64,000 nucleotides of DNA, taken from contig JBFWRL010000008.1 in assembly GCA_050248915.1 (NCBI GenBank), forward strand, positions 1 through 64,000, read 5' to 3'. Under the pieces are notes generated by a model, which was not told the origin of the DNA, did no database searches, and saw only the letters and a list, made by a program, of their open reading frames with translations. The translations under genes and the position numbers were made by a program. The stretch is from GCA-2770975 sp050248915. GTDB lineage: Bacteria > Cyanobacteriota > Sericytochromatia > UBA7694. Positions 52,527-61,186 of the stretch are shown piece by piece. How positions within the stretch are numbered: position 1 is the first letter of the stretch; the number at the start of each line of letters is the position of its first letter.

Positions 52527-53675
52527 GTGAAATCTAAGTTTTTAGACCTAGATTGGAAGAGTTATGAAAAATTAATTTCTGGATTGTTTTTAGGCGCTGA
52601 TTTAATCCAAGTCGAGCAGGATGTTCACCTTATTGATAAAGATGGCAGTGACCGACAAGTAGACTGCTTAGTCACTGTCACTTTTGGACCACACTCATTT
52701 AGAGTTGTAGTTGAATGTAAATCAGGAGCAACTCCTATTGAGCGGGGTGATGTCGATAAACTGCTAATGACAAAAGAAAAAGTAAATGCTTCTCAAGCAT
52801 TGTTATTTGCAAATGGCTCTTTTCAATCGGGCGCAATTAATACTGCAAATGCAAATGGGGTTAGTCTTTTTAATGTAAAAAAGGGAATCTCTCAAAATTG
52901 GGTTCCAGCACAAACATTTAAGGCTTTTTGTCAGGTATTTTGTATTCAACTTCAAAACGAATTGAAATTACCTTGGTCAAAAATCGAAATAGGAAGGCAT
53001 GAAGGCGTTAGTATTCCAAAGAATGGGCTTACTCCATCAGTTAGCTTTTTTCCTGAACGCACTGCAACAAAAGTTGTTGGACGAAGTAAATTACTAGAAG
53101 ATTTAATTGAGGATTCTGTATTTAATCAAATTGGAGACAAATATTGCTCTAAATTTGGTGTGATCGGAGAAGAAAAAGATTGTATTGGGTTTATTACATT
53201 AAAGTGTAATGTATCTTTTGAAGAACCAATTATTCTTGAAATAATTAAAGATCCTCTAATCCTTTTGAAAATTCCAGAAATTTCTATAAATGCGGCTATT
53301 CGTATTGAGAAAAAGTCTGTAATGTGGAAATCAGCAGATGACTTAAATAACGCTCTTATTGTTCACGATGTTTGCAAAGATATTATCTACCAAGTCGGTC
53401 AAGATTCTCCTGATTCAATTTGGACTTGGATAAAGTCATCAAACTTACCTTTGAGCACAAACTTATCAAAGGATCATGTATTTACAATTGTAAGTAGGGA
53501 AAATTTTTACCCTGAATGCTTTGAAAAACCTTGGTCTTCTTTTGATAAATTAAAAATTTATGACTGTGATTTTATAGCTGAATCAAAGACTATGCAAGAT
53601 GTATTGAAAATAATGAGAGCATCAGAATCTTCGAGAACAACATCACTTCCCCGAAGAAGGAGCTATCTAGAATAA
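52527..53675 (+). CDS. Mrr/PD-(D/E)XK restriction endonuclease-like protein
   Basis: The 382-residue protein has a PD-(D/E)XK nuclease core at its N terminus: WKSYEKLISGLF (alpha helix with Glu14), Asp46 (DRQVDCLVTV) and Glu63-Cys-Lys65 (VVVECKSG), as in Mrr-type endonucleases. The remaining 280 residues are unrecognised beta-rich sequence that may recognise DNA or an effector. Translation starts at GTG, with no strong ribosome binding site. A 60-bp attC-like element follows 46 bp after the stop. Confidence 0.75.
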   Translation: MKSKFLDLDWKSYEKLISGLFLGADLIQVEQDVHLIDKDGSDRQVDCLVTVTFGPHSFRVVVECKSGATPIERGDVDKLLMTKEKVNASQALLFANGSFQSGAINTANANGVSLFNVKKGISQNWVPAQTFKAFCQVFCIQLQNELKLPWSKIEIGRHEGVSIPKNGLTPSVSFFPERTATKVVGRSKLLEDLIEDSVFNQIGDKYCSKFGVIGEEKDCIGFITLKCNVSFEEPIILEIIKDPLILLKIPEISINAAIRIEKKSVMWKSADDLNNALIVHDVCKDIIYQVGQDSPDSIWTWIKSSNLPLSTNLSKDHVFTIVSRENFYPECFEKPWSSFDKLKIYDCDFIAESKTMQDVLKIMRASESSRTTSLPRRRSYLE

Positions 53676-53721
53676 TTTTTTTGTTAAATTAGGGAATGAA
53701 TAAACTAATAATAACTTATAA

Positions 53722-53780
53722 GGCCAACAATCCGTTTCAAACTGACTCCCTTTGGTCGCAGATTAAGCGGAGCACTATAA
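53722..53780. repeat. attC-like element 1 (integron cassette recombination site)
   Basis: The 59-bp element starts GGCCAACAATCCG and contains TTTCAAACTGAC and CAGATTAAGCGG as imperfect complementary arms around a short loop. It matches element 2 (56994-57053) at most positions along its whole length. It lies 46 bp downstream of a stop codon and about 37 bp upstream of the SIR2 gene start, as expected between integron cassettes. The 3' simple site is degenerate (no GTT core). Confidence 0.5.
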
Positions 53781-53816
53781 ATATTAGCATAAATCCAGAT
53801 TCATTTGAGGTTTTAG

Positions 53817-55139
53817 GTGGAAAAAAGTCATTTTACCGAGCATTACAACTATAAGCATTTGATAAAAAATTTTGATTTAATTAAAAACGGCAGGGGTTTA
53901 ATTCTTTTTATTGGAGCAGGGCTTTCTACTCCGCTTTTTCCACGTTGGGGCGAGTTCATCAACAAACTCTTAACATCTGCAATCGATACATGCAAGTTAA
54001 ATGAGGATGAGGTTAAACAACTCCGTATGCGAGTTGATCGGGGAGCAGATTATCTCTTTGTTGCACAAAAATGTATTGAAATTCTGGGACCATTAGCTTA
54101 TAGGGAACATTTAAGAGAATGCTTCGACAAGAATTTTAATGAGGAACAAATTCCAGAAAACTACAAAAAAGTTTTTCAACTACCGTCCAATCTAATCATC
54201 ACAACAAATTATGATTTAATACCGGAAAAATTAAGTAAAGGAAATCATAGAATTTACAGTCGCGCCAATGCAAGTGAAGCACTTGCATCTTTCTCCGTAG
54301 GTGAGAAAGTGATTTTAAAAATGCATGGTGACATACTTTCACAATCGAGCATTATATTAACGTCTGATGATTTTACTACGGCAATTTTCAATGACTCAGC
54401 CATCAACGATTTCTTAACAAACGTCCTATCAACAAAAACTTTACTTTTTTTGGGATTCAGCTTGACAGATCCACATATTGAAATGCTTTTAAACCTAGTT
54501 AAGTCTAAGCATGGCAGTTTATTATATCCACACTATGCCTTAATGCCTAATGTCGATTCTATAGATGTGGAAAAGCTTGAAAAGAACTTCAATGTAAAAA
54601 CGATTCCATTTACCCCTGTCGACAGGACTTTTAGTGAAATTGGTTTGTTTACTGATAATTTAGTTTCGCTCGTTTCAAATACAACAAACCAAACCCCAAT
54701 AAATATTATTGACGATCAGGTTCAATTATGTGACCGTATCCATGAAATACTTTCGAGTTCAGTAATAACAAGAGTATATTCATTTAATATAGACACGCAC
54801 AATAAATTTTTAGACATATGTTTTGCTTCAAGAGCCGAAACTGGTTCAGAATACCAAAACGAATTGTTGTATCTATTAAGAAATATCGATTTTCGCTCAA
54901 ACTTAGTCGAGAATATCAGTATCACAACATTCCATGTGTCCGATGAAAACAAAAGTCATGTTGAATTTGAAAAAATGAGACACAAATTAAATCTTAAATT
55001 TAAAATTATTGAAAATTTCAGAAATAATTTAATATCGAACGAAGATTTTTGGAGTGAGATTGTTTTTTTTAGATTAGAAGCAGTTGGTACTATGAATATG
55101 AAGTTTGAGGAGGTGAAGGTTCCGTATGTTAAATATTAG
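53817..55139 (+). CDS. SIR2-like domain protein (putative NADase defence effector)
   Basis: The 440-residue protein has a SIR2-like Rossmann fold at about residues 25-270: FIGAGLSTP (33-40), WGEFI, TTNYD (129-133), catalytic-position His170 in LKMHGD and LGFSLTDPH (213-220). Such SIR2 proteins in defence islands degrade NAD+ on phage infection. The C-terminal 160 residues are unrecognised and may sense or oligomerise. The GTG start has GAGG 6 nt upstream. The stop overlaps the next gene's start by 14 nt. It is the first gene of the three-gene cassette bracketed by attC-like elements. Confidence 0.8.
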   Translation: MEKSHFTEHYNYKHLIKNFDLIKNGRGLILFIGAGLSTPLFPRWGEFINKLLTSAIDTCKLNEDEVKQLRMRVDRGADYLFVAQKCIEILGPLAYREHLRECFDKNFNEEQIPENYKKVFQLPSNLIITTNYDLIPEKLSKGNHRIYSRANASEALASFSVGEKVILKMHGDILSQSSIILTSDDFTTAIFNDSAINDFLTNVLSTKTLLFLGFSLTDPHIEMLLNLVKSKHGSLLYPHYALMPNVDSIDVEKLEKNFNVKTIPFTPVDRTFSEIGLFTDNLVSLVSNTTNQTPINIIDDQVQLCDRIHEILSSSVITRVYSFNIDTHNKFLDICFASRAETGSEYQNELLYLLRNIDFRSNLVENISITTFHVSDENKSHVEFEKMRHKLNLKFKIIENFRNNLISNEDFWSEIVFFRLEAVGTMNMKFEEVKVPYVKY

Positions 55140-55863
55140 TGGTAATGCAAAAATGACCACACCTGCATTGCCAAGAGCCTACAGATACATTTTTCATCTT
55201 AAAAATGGAGACAAAATTGAGCTCACTGATTTAATAGACGAAAAAAACGGAATATTTGCGGAACATATGCTTGAACTGGGCGGCAGTTCATCAATAAACT
55301 CTTTTCCTACATTTAAGCTATCGCTTGTAATGGACAAAATATTTTATGACTTAAAAAAGTTGGACTGGGTTGAAGTGTACACCGCTGCAATTGACGGTAA
55401 TACACCTCAGAATTGGGTGAGAATTTTCAACGGTTGTATTCTAAAAGCAAAAGCCAAGTTCCCAGAAGGCCAAGAAAAGGGTGTTTTAGATTGTGTGCTT
55501 ATATCTCAATTTTTCAAATTGGAAGTAAAAAGGCTTTCTTTTGATTTTAAATCAAAAACATTTCCTTTAAAAAAGTTTTTAGCCCTGCTTATAAACTATG
55601 CGGAAGTAAAAGATTGTGAAGTTAGGCTTGATCCTGAGATAGAGCAGTACGAATTTTCTATTCCAACATTTTCCTCCAATATGACGCCATTGACACTCTT
55701 CAAGCATTTTTGCCTAGTCAACACTTTATTCTATGAGTTTTTACCAGAAGGTGCTATGAATTTAATAAGTCTTGAGAGTATGATCAAGCAATTAGAACCT
55801 GATCCTAATGGGCCAGTGTTAAATGATGAGAATGTACTCTCCATGGAGATTAACATTATCTGA
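55126..55863 (+). CDS. Unknown protein between SIR2 and Mrr-like genes
   Basis: The 245-residue AT-rich product is not recognised. It is beta-rich in its first half (YRYIFHLKNGDKIELTDLI, LDWVEVYTAAIDG, NWVRIFNGCILKAKAKFP), a pattern loosely reminiscent of beta-barrel modules of phage tail hub proteins, with helices after about residue 150. That likeness is only a visual impression. GAGGAGG and GAAGG lie upstream; the ATG overlaps the SIR2 gene by 14 nt, so translation is coupled. Probably a sensor or adaptor of the same system. Confidence 0.6.
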   Translation: MLNISGNAKMTTPALPRAYRYIFHLKNGDKIELTDLIDEKNGIFAEHMLELGGSSSINSFPTFKLSLVMDKIFYDLKKLDWVEVYTAAIDGNTPQNWVRIFNGCILKAKAKFPEGQEKGVLDCVLISQFFKLEVKRLSFDFKSKTFPLKKFLALLINYAEVKDCEVRLDPEIEQYEFSIPTFSSNMTPLTLFKHFCLVNTLFYEFLPEGAMNLISLESMIKQLEPDPNGPVLNDENVLSMEINII

Positions 55864-55864
55864 T

Positions 55865-56980
55865 ATGAAAAAGAAGATCTCCAAGCCAGAAAACTGGCAA
55901 GATTTTGAATCACTATGTAAAAAATTATGGGGTGAAATCTGGAGGTGTTCTAGTGAAATAAAAAAGAATGGTCGTCAAGGGCAAAAGCAATTAGGAGTAG
56001 ATATCTATGCTGTTCCAAGTGGCAAAAATCTCTATTGGGGCATTCAATGCAAAGGAAAAGATGACTACACAAATGCAAAGCTAGCCACATCTGAAATTGA
56101 TGCTGAAATTGAAAAAGCTAAGCTATTCGTTCCTAGTCTAGAAGGATTTATTTTTGCAACTACTGCAAATAAGGACGCAGAACTGGAAGAGTATGTAAGA
56201 ATTAAAGATCTTGAAAGTAGAAATTCAGGATTGTTCTCAATTCATCTTTATTGCTGGGAAGACATTGTGGACTTGATTGAGGAAAATCGTGAAACTTATA
56301 GTTGGTATGTCCAACAAAATCAGTTTAAGTCTCAGCACGATTTTCAAGTTTGCTGGGGGAACAATAATAATATTTTTACTATCAACCCACTTTACAACAA
56401 GTTATATAACAGTAGAAACCCCAAACAAAATGCTTCTGCTGCCAAAGAACTGTCAAAGACTTTAGGTGGCATTAGCTACAATAACTTTATGAGCCAACGG
56501 TTTCAACAAAGAAATCTTTCATGGTGCGACTTGGAGATTTACTTAATTAACACAGGAAGTGCCCCTCTGGAAGATTGGAAGGTTTATTTTTATTTTGATA
56601 AAGAATTTAAAAGCTTAACAAACGAATTTGAAGTACATAAAAAGATTTTGGGTGTTAGCGGAAATAGAACGACCTTTATTGATCCTGAAGAAGGCACGAT
56701 ATTGTATAAACCATTGAGAAATGAGACTCTTGTTCAGACAGACTCAAAAGTTTTTGACATTATTTTATTGCCTAAAAAAGATTGCTCCTCAATTAAAGTT
56801 AACTGGAAGTTGGTGGCAAGAGATTTTAGTAAGCAGGGAGATTTAGAATTATTGGTTAAACCTGAATATAGGTATTTCATTGACGGCACCCCTAGAAAAC
56901 TAGATCCAGAAATCCGGGGTGAGATTAATGTAGATGATTTTAATATAACTATTGAAGAAAGATTGGAGAAGGTCACTTAA
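55865..56980 (+). CDS. Mrr/PD-(D/E)XK nuclease-like protein of the SIR2 cassette
   Basis: The 371-residue protein has an N-terminal nuclease core: WQDFESLCKKLW (Glu15), GVDIY (Asp46) and GIQCKGK (Gln61, Lys63) in the PD-(D/E)XK order typical of Mrr-like restriction proteins. The C-terminal part (about 170-371) is beta-rich (LYLINTGSAPLEDWKVYFYFD) and not recognised. The ATG at 55865 follows the preceding stop by 1 bp; an earlier in-frame start would overlap the previous gene. Stop and attC-like element 2 are only 13 bp apart. Confidence 0.75.
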   Translation: MKKKISKPENWQDFESLCKKLWGEIWRCSSEIKKNGRQGQKQLGVDIYAVPSGKNLYWGIQCKGKDDYTNAKLATSEIDAEIEKAKLFVPSLEGFIFATTANKDAELEEYVRIKDLESRNSGLFSIHLYCWEDIVDLIEENRETYSWYVQQNQFKSQHDFQVCWGNNNNIFTINPLYNKLYNSRNPKQNASAAKELSKTLGGISYNNFMSQRFQQRNLSWCDLEIYLINTGSAPLEDWKVYFYFDKEFKSLTNEFEVHKKILGVSGNRTTFIDPEEGTILYKPLRNETLVQTDSKVFDIILLPKKDCSSIKVNWKLVARDFSKQGDLELLVKPEYRYFIDGTPRKLDPEIRGEINVDDFNITIEERLEKVT

Positions 56981-56993
56981 AGATTAATTCGAT

Positions 56994-57053
56994 GGCCAAC
57001 AATCCGCTTCAACCTGACTTGCTTTGCTGCGCAGGTTAAGCGGAGCGCTAAAC
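56994..57053. repeat. attC-like element 2 (integron cassette recombination site)
   Basis: The 60-bp element begins with the core-like GGCCAAC and ends with GCTAAAC. CCGCTTcAACCTG pairs with CAGGTTAAGCGG over 12 bp with a single bulged C, the extrahelical-base hallmark of attC sites. By eye it aligns well with 59-base elements of classical integron cassettes. It lies 13 bp after the stop of the Mrr-like gene. Confidence 0.6.
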
Positions 57054-57079
57054 CCACCGCATGCTTGGTGTCTAGCCCG

Positions 57080-57102
57080 CTTAGCAGCGACAGTCTGCTA
57101 AG
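57080..57102. repeat. Perfect 8-bp inverted repeat upstream of the AbiE operon
   Basis: CTTAGCAG and CTGCTAAG flank a 7-base spacer about 78 bp before the AbiEi start. AbiEi-type antitoxins bind inverted repeats in their own promoter and repress it, so this could be that operator. No T-run follows. Confidence 0.5.
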
Positions 57103-57180
57103 TTCACGTTTATTTGCAATCACACGACTCATTAATAAAATCTAGTTGATTTAATACAAATAACTAGGTATCATAAATTT

Positions 57181-57786
57181 ATGAAAACCCAAATTGAAAC
57201 CAAAAAGCACGTCTTGAATGTGGTAAACGAACGTAAGCTCTTGCGTCCGCGTGATTTGAAGCAATTTGAAATCCCAGAATCCTACCTCTGGTTATTGGCC
57301 CAGGATGGCCATATTCAACATTTAGGCAGAGGTCTTTATGCGTCACTGGACTTCGAACTCAGTGAGCTTCAAAGTTTACTTGAAGTCTGTCATCAAGTGC
57401 CCAAAGGCGTGATCTGCTTGATTTCAGCCCTGCAATACCATCAGCTGACAACACAATTACCAAGCTCTGTTTGGCTTGCGATTCCAGCTCATGCACACCG
57501 CCCTCAATTGAGATATCCAACTTTAGAACTGGTTCAACTCAAGCCCGAACTCATGATGATGGGGCTTGAAACACATGATTTAGAAGCCGGAACGGTGCGT
57601 GTCTTCAATCCTGCAAGAACCCTTGCTGATTGTTTTAAGTTTCGCAACCGGATCGGAATGGATGTTGCCTTGGAAGCCCTTAAAATAGGGCTGGCAAAAG
57701 GGGTAAACGCAAATGATATTTGGGAGTTTGCAAAGATTCTGCGTGTCAGCAAAATCATATTGCCGTATTTGGAGGCAATCGCATGA
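57181..57786 (+). CDS. abiEi: Type IV toxin-antitoxin AbiEi-family antitoxin
   Basis: The 201-residue protein has an N-terminal winged-helix DNA-binding region (about 5-70; LLRPRDLKQF, WLLAQDGHIQHLGRGLYA) and the C-terminal AbiEi antitoxin domain (about 85-200; GVICLISALQYHQLT, TVRVFNPARTLADCFKFRN...ALEALK). Family members repress their operon and counteract the AbiEii nucleotidyltransferase toxin. Its TGA overlaps the ATG of the toxin gene by 4 nt. The gene itself looks intact. Confidence 0.9.
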   Translation: MKTQIETKKHVLNVVNERKLLRPRDLKQFEIPESYLWLLAQDGHIQHLGRGLYASLDFELSELQSLLEVCHQVPKGVICLISALQYHQLTTQLPSSVWLAIPAHAHRPQLRYPTLELVQLKPELMMMGLETHDLEAGTVRVFNPARTLADCFKFRNRIGMDVALEALKIGLAKGVNANDIWEFAKILRVSKIILPYLEAIA

Positions 57787-57938
57787 CAAACCCTTCAAAT
57801 ATTGCTGCATCCGTTAAAGCCAGATTGCTGAATGCTTCACGTGCTCAGAAATCTGATTTTCAGCAATTATTATTGCGTTACGCTCTTGAACGCCTCTTAT
57901 ATCCGACATTGAGCAGGGGTAGGCCGTCATCGTGTTGA
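57783..57938 (+). pseudogene. abiEii: 5' fragment of AbiEii toxin gene, interrupted by an insertion sequence
   Basis: Translation from the ATG overlapping the antitoxin stop gives about 40 native residues (MTNPSNIAASVKARLLNASR ... ERLLY) up to TTATAT at 57897-57902, then runs into the insertion sequence and stops at 57938. Joining the sequence before 57903 to that after 59618 (deleting the IS and one TTATAT copy) continues in frame as LLY-RIQLSIYKEH. The intact protein would be about 305 residues. Confidence 0.85.
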
Positions 57939-59612
57939 ATTAAATGCTAAACTCAATGCAACCCAGTTGTAGCAAGGAGTTTGGCCCAATGCAAATGAAG
58001 ATTGAGCGGTTGGATCATTTGGGAGTGGTAGCAGGCATTTTGAAAGAACTTGAGCTGAGCAAAGAAATAGATGCCCTTTTGCCGCCCACAGACGACATGA
58101 AAGCCAGTGTTGGCGAATGTGTAGCGGCGATGATCCTGTGCGGGCTTGGCTTTTCACAAACCCCACTTTCGCTCACCCCCCATTTTTTTGAAAAATTGCC
58201 TGTGGGTTTCCTTTTGGACAATGACCAGCTTCAACCCAATGACTTTAATCACTTCAAACTCGGTCGTAGCCTTGAAAAATTGCATGAATATGGTTGCGAG
58301 AAACTCTTTGCTGAGTTGAGCCACAAAGCCTGCCAAAAGGAGTCTGTAGAGACCCAATGGAATCACGGAGATACCACCAGCTTCAGTTTCAGTGGCAAAT
58401 ACGCCTCAGACGAAGAATCTGCAGAGGTCGAAATTAACCATGGCTATTCGCGTGACCATCGCCCTGACCTGGTTCAGATTGTCCAAGAGATGCTGGTGAG
58501 TGACACCTACGGAATTCCGCTTGCCATCAAGCATTGGAGTGGAAACAGCAATGACAGTGAGATTTTCCACCAACGCATCCAAACGATGTCTCAAAACCTC
58601 AATCCAAGTGTGCGAGGCATTATCCTCGACAGCAAAGGCTACAACCAGCGCAATGAGCCCTATCTCAAGAATCTGGGCTTTATTAGCCGTGTGCCAGCCA
58701 CGCTTAAAGCCCATGAAGAAATGGTCGTGACAGCCCTTGGTGTCGCCGAATGGCAAACCTTGGCTGAAGGTGAGTATTGGCAAGAGTTTAATCATGAAGA
58801 TGAGCGTTGGATTGTCGTTTATTCGTCGGCGGCAGAACATCGCAGTCAAAAGGCTTTGGCGTACAAATGTGAACAGGAAAACGAAGAGTTGCAACAGGCC
58901 CTGAAAAAGCTACAGCGCAAGCGTTTTAACTGTCAGGCCGATGCAGAGCAGGCCTTGCAGGAAGTCTTTAAAAAGGCCAAGTACCACAGCCTAAAAGGCT
59001 TTGAAACTACGGCTATACAAAAGCAGCCTCAGCGAGGCAGACCCAAAGAAGGGCAAGAGAAGATCACTGTGAATTGGCGGATTCAAGCTGAATTTGAGGT
59101 GGATGAAGACAAAACGGTAGGTCTGGATGCCGAGGGAGCCTGTTACATTGTGGTCACGAATTTGCCTGCCCAAGAGCTGACCGCACCAGAAGCGATTGCG
59201 CTCTACAAGCAGCAAAGCAAGGTTGAGAGGGGCTTTCGCTTTTTAAAAGACCCGCAATTTTTTACCTCTGCCCTGTTTTTGAAAAAGCCAGAACGGGTGC
59301 AGGGCTTGCTCACAGTGATGACCTTGGCTTTATTGGTTTATTCCTTGGCAGAACGGCGCTTGCGTATGGCTTTGGCCGAAAAGAATGAAACCTTGCCAAA
59401 CCAGATCAAGCAACAAACGGCAACCCCGACCCTACGCTGGGTCTTTTATCTGCTCAAAGACATTAACCGAGTGTTTCTGGAGATCCCAGGCCAGCCCAAG
59501 CAATGTTTGATGGAGGGTGTGAATGACCTTAAAACCAAGATTCTCAGGCTCTTTGGCCCACAAGTTGAACTTAATTACCAACTTGCCCCCTTTGAGGGCT
59601 GCTCAATGTAGG
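57903..59612 (+). mobile_element. IS1634-type insertion sequence with 14-bp inverted repeats and 6-bp target duplication
   Basis: The 1710-bp element is bounded by CCGACATTGAGCAG (57903-57916) and CTGCTCAATGTAGG (59599-59612), complementary except at one base. TTATAT is duplicated directly outside (57897-57902 and 59613-59618). It carries one intact transposase gene in the same orientation as the interrupted toxin gene. The perfect duplication suggests recent insertion. Composition is closer to the host than to the island. Confidence 0.93.
57989..59611 (+). CDS. IS1634-family DDE transposase
   Basis: The 540-residue transposase has the family N terminus (MKIERLDHLGVVAGIL), the first catalytic Asp in WNHGDTTSFSFSG, GYSRDHRPDL, the second Asp in GIILDSKGYN and the YKQQSKVERGFRFLKDP motif holding the catalytic Glu. 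The start is the ATG at 57989 because AAGGAG lies 9 nt upstream; the frame is open 15 codons further. The last codons run into the right inverted repeat. It appears intact and possibly active. Confidence 0.9.
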   Translation: MQMKIERLDHLGVVAGILKELELSKEIDALLPPTDDMKASVGECVAAMILCGLGFSQTPLSLTPHFFEKLPVGFLLDNDQLQPNDFNHFKLGRSLEKLHEYGCEKLFAELSHKACQKESVETQWNHGDTTSFSFSGKYASDEESAEVEINHGYSRDHRPDLVQIVQEMLVSDTYGIPLAIKHWSGNSNDSEIFHQRIQTMSQNLNPSVRGIILDSKGYNQRNEPYLKNLGFISRVPATLKAHEEMVVTALGVAEWQTLAEGEYWQEFNHEDERWIVVYSSAAEHRSQKALAYKCEQENEELQQALKKLQRKRFNCQADAEQALQEVFKKAKYHSLKGFETTAIQKQPQRGRPKEGQEKITVNWRIQAEFEVDEDKTVGLDAEGACYIVVTNLPAQELTAPEAIALYKQQSKVERGFRFLKDPQFFTSALFLKKPERVQGLLTVMTLALLVYSLAERRLRMALAEKNETLPNQIKQQTATPTLRWVFYLLKDINRVFLEIPGQPKQCLMEGVNDLKTKILRLFGPQVELNYQLAPFEGCSM

Positions 59613-60422
59613 TTATATCGCATACAACTGAGTATTTACAAAGAGCACTTTGTGCTCAAAGGAGCGATGTTGTTTCATCTGTGGTTAGGGCAACAAGAAT
59701 TACGTGTCACCAGAGATGTTGACTTATTAAGTTTTGGTTCAGATCAGCCAGACTTGCTTAAAAAGATCTTCATTGAGATTTGCCAAACAGAGACCGATGA
59801 ACCTGATGGACTAAATTTTGATCTGGATAATCTTCATGTTGAACGCATCAAAGAGGGACAGAAGTATCAAGGCGTGCGAGTTACATTTACTGCTTTACTT
59901 GAAAAGACTCGGATACCCTTACAAATAGACATCGGCTTTGGTGATGTTGTGACACCGGCTGCTGAGAAGCAATTATTTCCAGTTGTTTTGGATGGTTTTT
60001 CATCTCCGGAATTATGGGTGTATCCCAAAGAAACAGTACTTGCTGAAAAATTTCAAGCGATAGTGAGTTTGGGGATTCAAAATACCAGGATGAAGGATTT
60101 TTTTGATCTCTATTTGTTGTCAGAAACCATGTCATTTGACGGAGAATTAGTGAGCAAAGCAGTGCAATCAACATTTAACAAAAGAGAGACAGCTTTGCCT
60201 GTTGATTTACCTCTTGCATTTACAGCAGCATTTAGTGAAGAAATGCTTAAAATTCAACAATGGAACGCTTTTATAAGACGTATAAAGCAAAAAATAGAGC
60301 TGTCAGAAGTGATTGAAAGACTCATCTCTTTTCTGATGCCGGTGAGTCAATATGTGGCAGAAGATAAGTCATTTAAAATGGTTTGGCAACCGAATCAAGG
60401 CTGGGTAGAAAAACGTGAATAA
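59613..60422 (+). pseudogene. abiEii: 3' fragment of AbiEii nucleotidyltransferase toxin gene
   Basis: About 269 residues of an AbiEii/AbiGii-type nucleotidyltransferase remain, including the GAMLFHLWLG and RVTRDVDLLSFG motifs (catalytic D-x-D), IDIGFGDVV and YPKETVLAEKFQAIV. The reading frame is open back into the IS to 59523, where an ATG in the transposase region could allow a fused product containing nearly the whole catalytic core. It is therefore broken as a gene but may still encode a truncated protein. Stop at 60420-60422. Confidence 0.85.
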
Positions 60423-60428
60423 AGAGCT

Positions 60429-60497
60429 CCCCTTGTGTCGGTAAATGTCAGTCTAGTTGTCGGGTCACTTGAAACGACCCTAGCCTGACACAAGGGG
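60429..60497. repeat. 69-bp palindromic element between AbiEii and the DUF1016 fragment
   Basis: CCCCTTGTGTC (60429-60439) and GACACAAGGGG (60487-60497) are perfect 11-bp inverted repeats. Nested inside are TCAGTCTAG/CTAGCCTGA (one mismatch) and GGGTC/GACCC around a 9-nt loop. The ends do not show the AAC/GTT cores of attC sites and no target duplication is seen. A MITE, a transposon end or a recombination site are alternatives. Confidence 0.7.
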
Positions 60498-60498
60498 A

Positions 60499-61170
60499 TT
60501 GGAAGAACGGGAATTTTATCTGAAGATGGCCATTCATCATCAATGGCAGGTGCGTGAAGTCGCTCGCCAGATAGACGCAGGCCTTTTTGAGCGAACTATG
60601 TTGAATCCACCAAAACTCTCAACAACGTTGAGAGAATTACATCCGACAGCGACTGAGCACTTCAAAGACGCCTACTCATTGGAGTTTTTGGGTTTACCCG
60701 ACGAGCATTCAGAGGCCGATCTTCATGGTGCTTTGCTTCGCAATCTCGGACGATTTCTTACCGAGCTGGGTCGTGATTTCTGCTTTATCGGTTCTGAACA
60801 TCCTATTCAAGTGGGCAGTCAGGATTTTGCTCTTGACCTGCTCTTTTTTCATCGTGGGCTGAATTGCTTGATTGCTGTTGAACTTAAAGCGACCCGTTTT
60901 GAGCCAGAGCATCTGGGCAAGCTTAATTTCTACCTCGAAGCCCTTGATCGCGATTTTCGCAAGCCTCACGAAAACCCTGCCATTGGCTTGCTGCTCTGCG
61001 CTACCAAGGATAGCGAAGTCGTTGAATACGCCCTAAGCCGTTCACTCTCACCCACTCTGATTGCCGAGTATGAGACCCAACTTCCAGACAAGAAACTGCT
61101 ACAAGCCAAGCTCCATGAGATTTATCAGATACTTGCATCACAAGAAGATAATGAGCTGGAAAGTCGCTGA
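60499..61170 (+). pseudogene. 5'-truncated DUF1016/YhcG-type PD-(D/E)XK nuclease
   Basis: The 223-residue frame matches the C-terminal part of DUF1016 (YhcG) proteins: EREFYLKMAIHHQWQVREVARQI, then the nuclease core with FALDLLFFHRGLNCLIAVELKATRF (Asp and E-x-K) and IGLLLCATKDSEVVEYAL. The usual N-terminal domain of about 120-150 residues is missing; upstream is a stop codon and the 69-bp palindrome. Only a TTG is available as a start at 60499. It is probably a remnant. Confidence 0.75.
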
Positions 61171-61186
61171 AATAACTTCAGAGTTT

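Noticed and set aside
57080..57102. Hairpin before abiEi as a fourth attC
   Set aside because: The stem is perfect without a bulged base and lacks AAC/GTT end cores; an operator is more likely.
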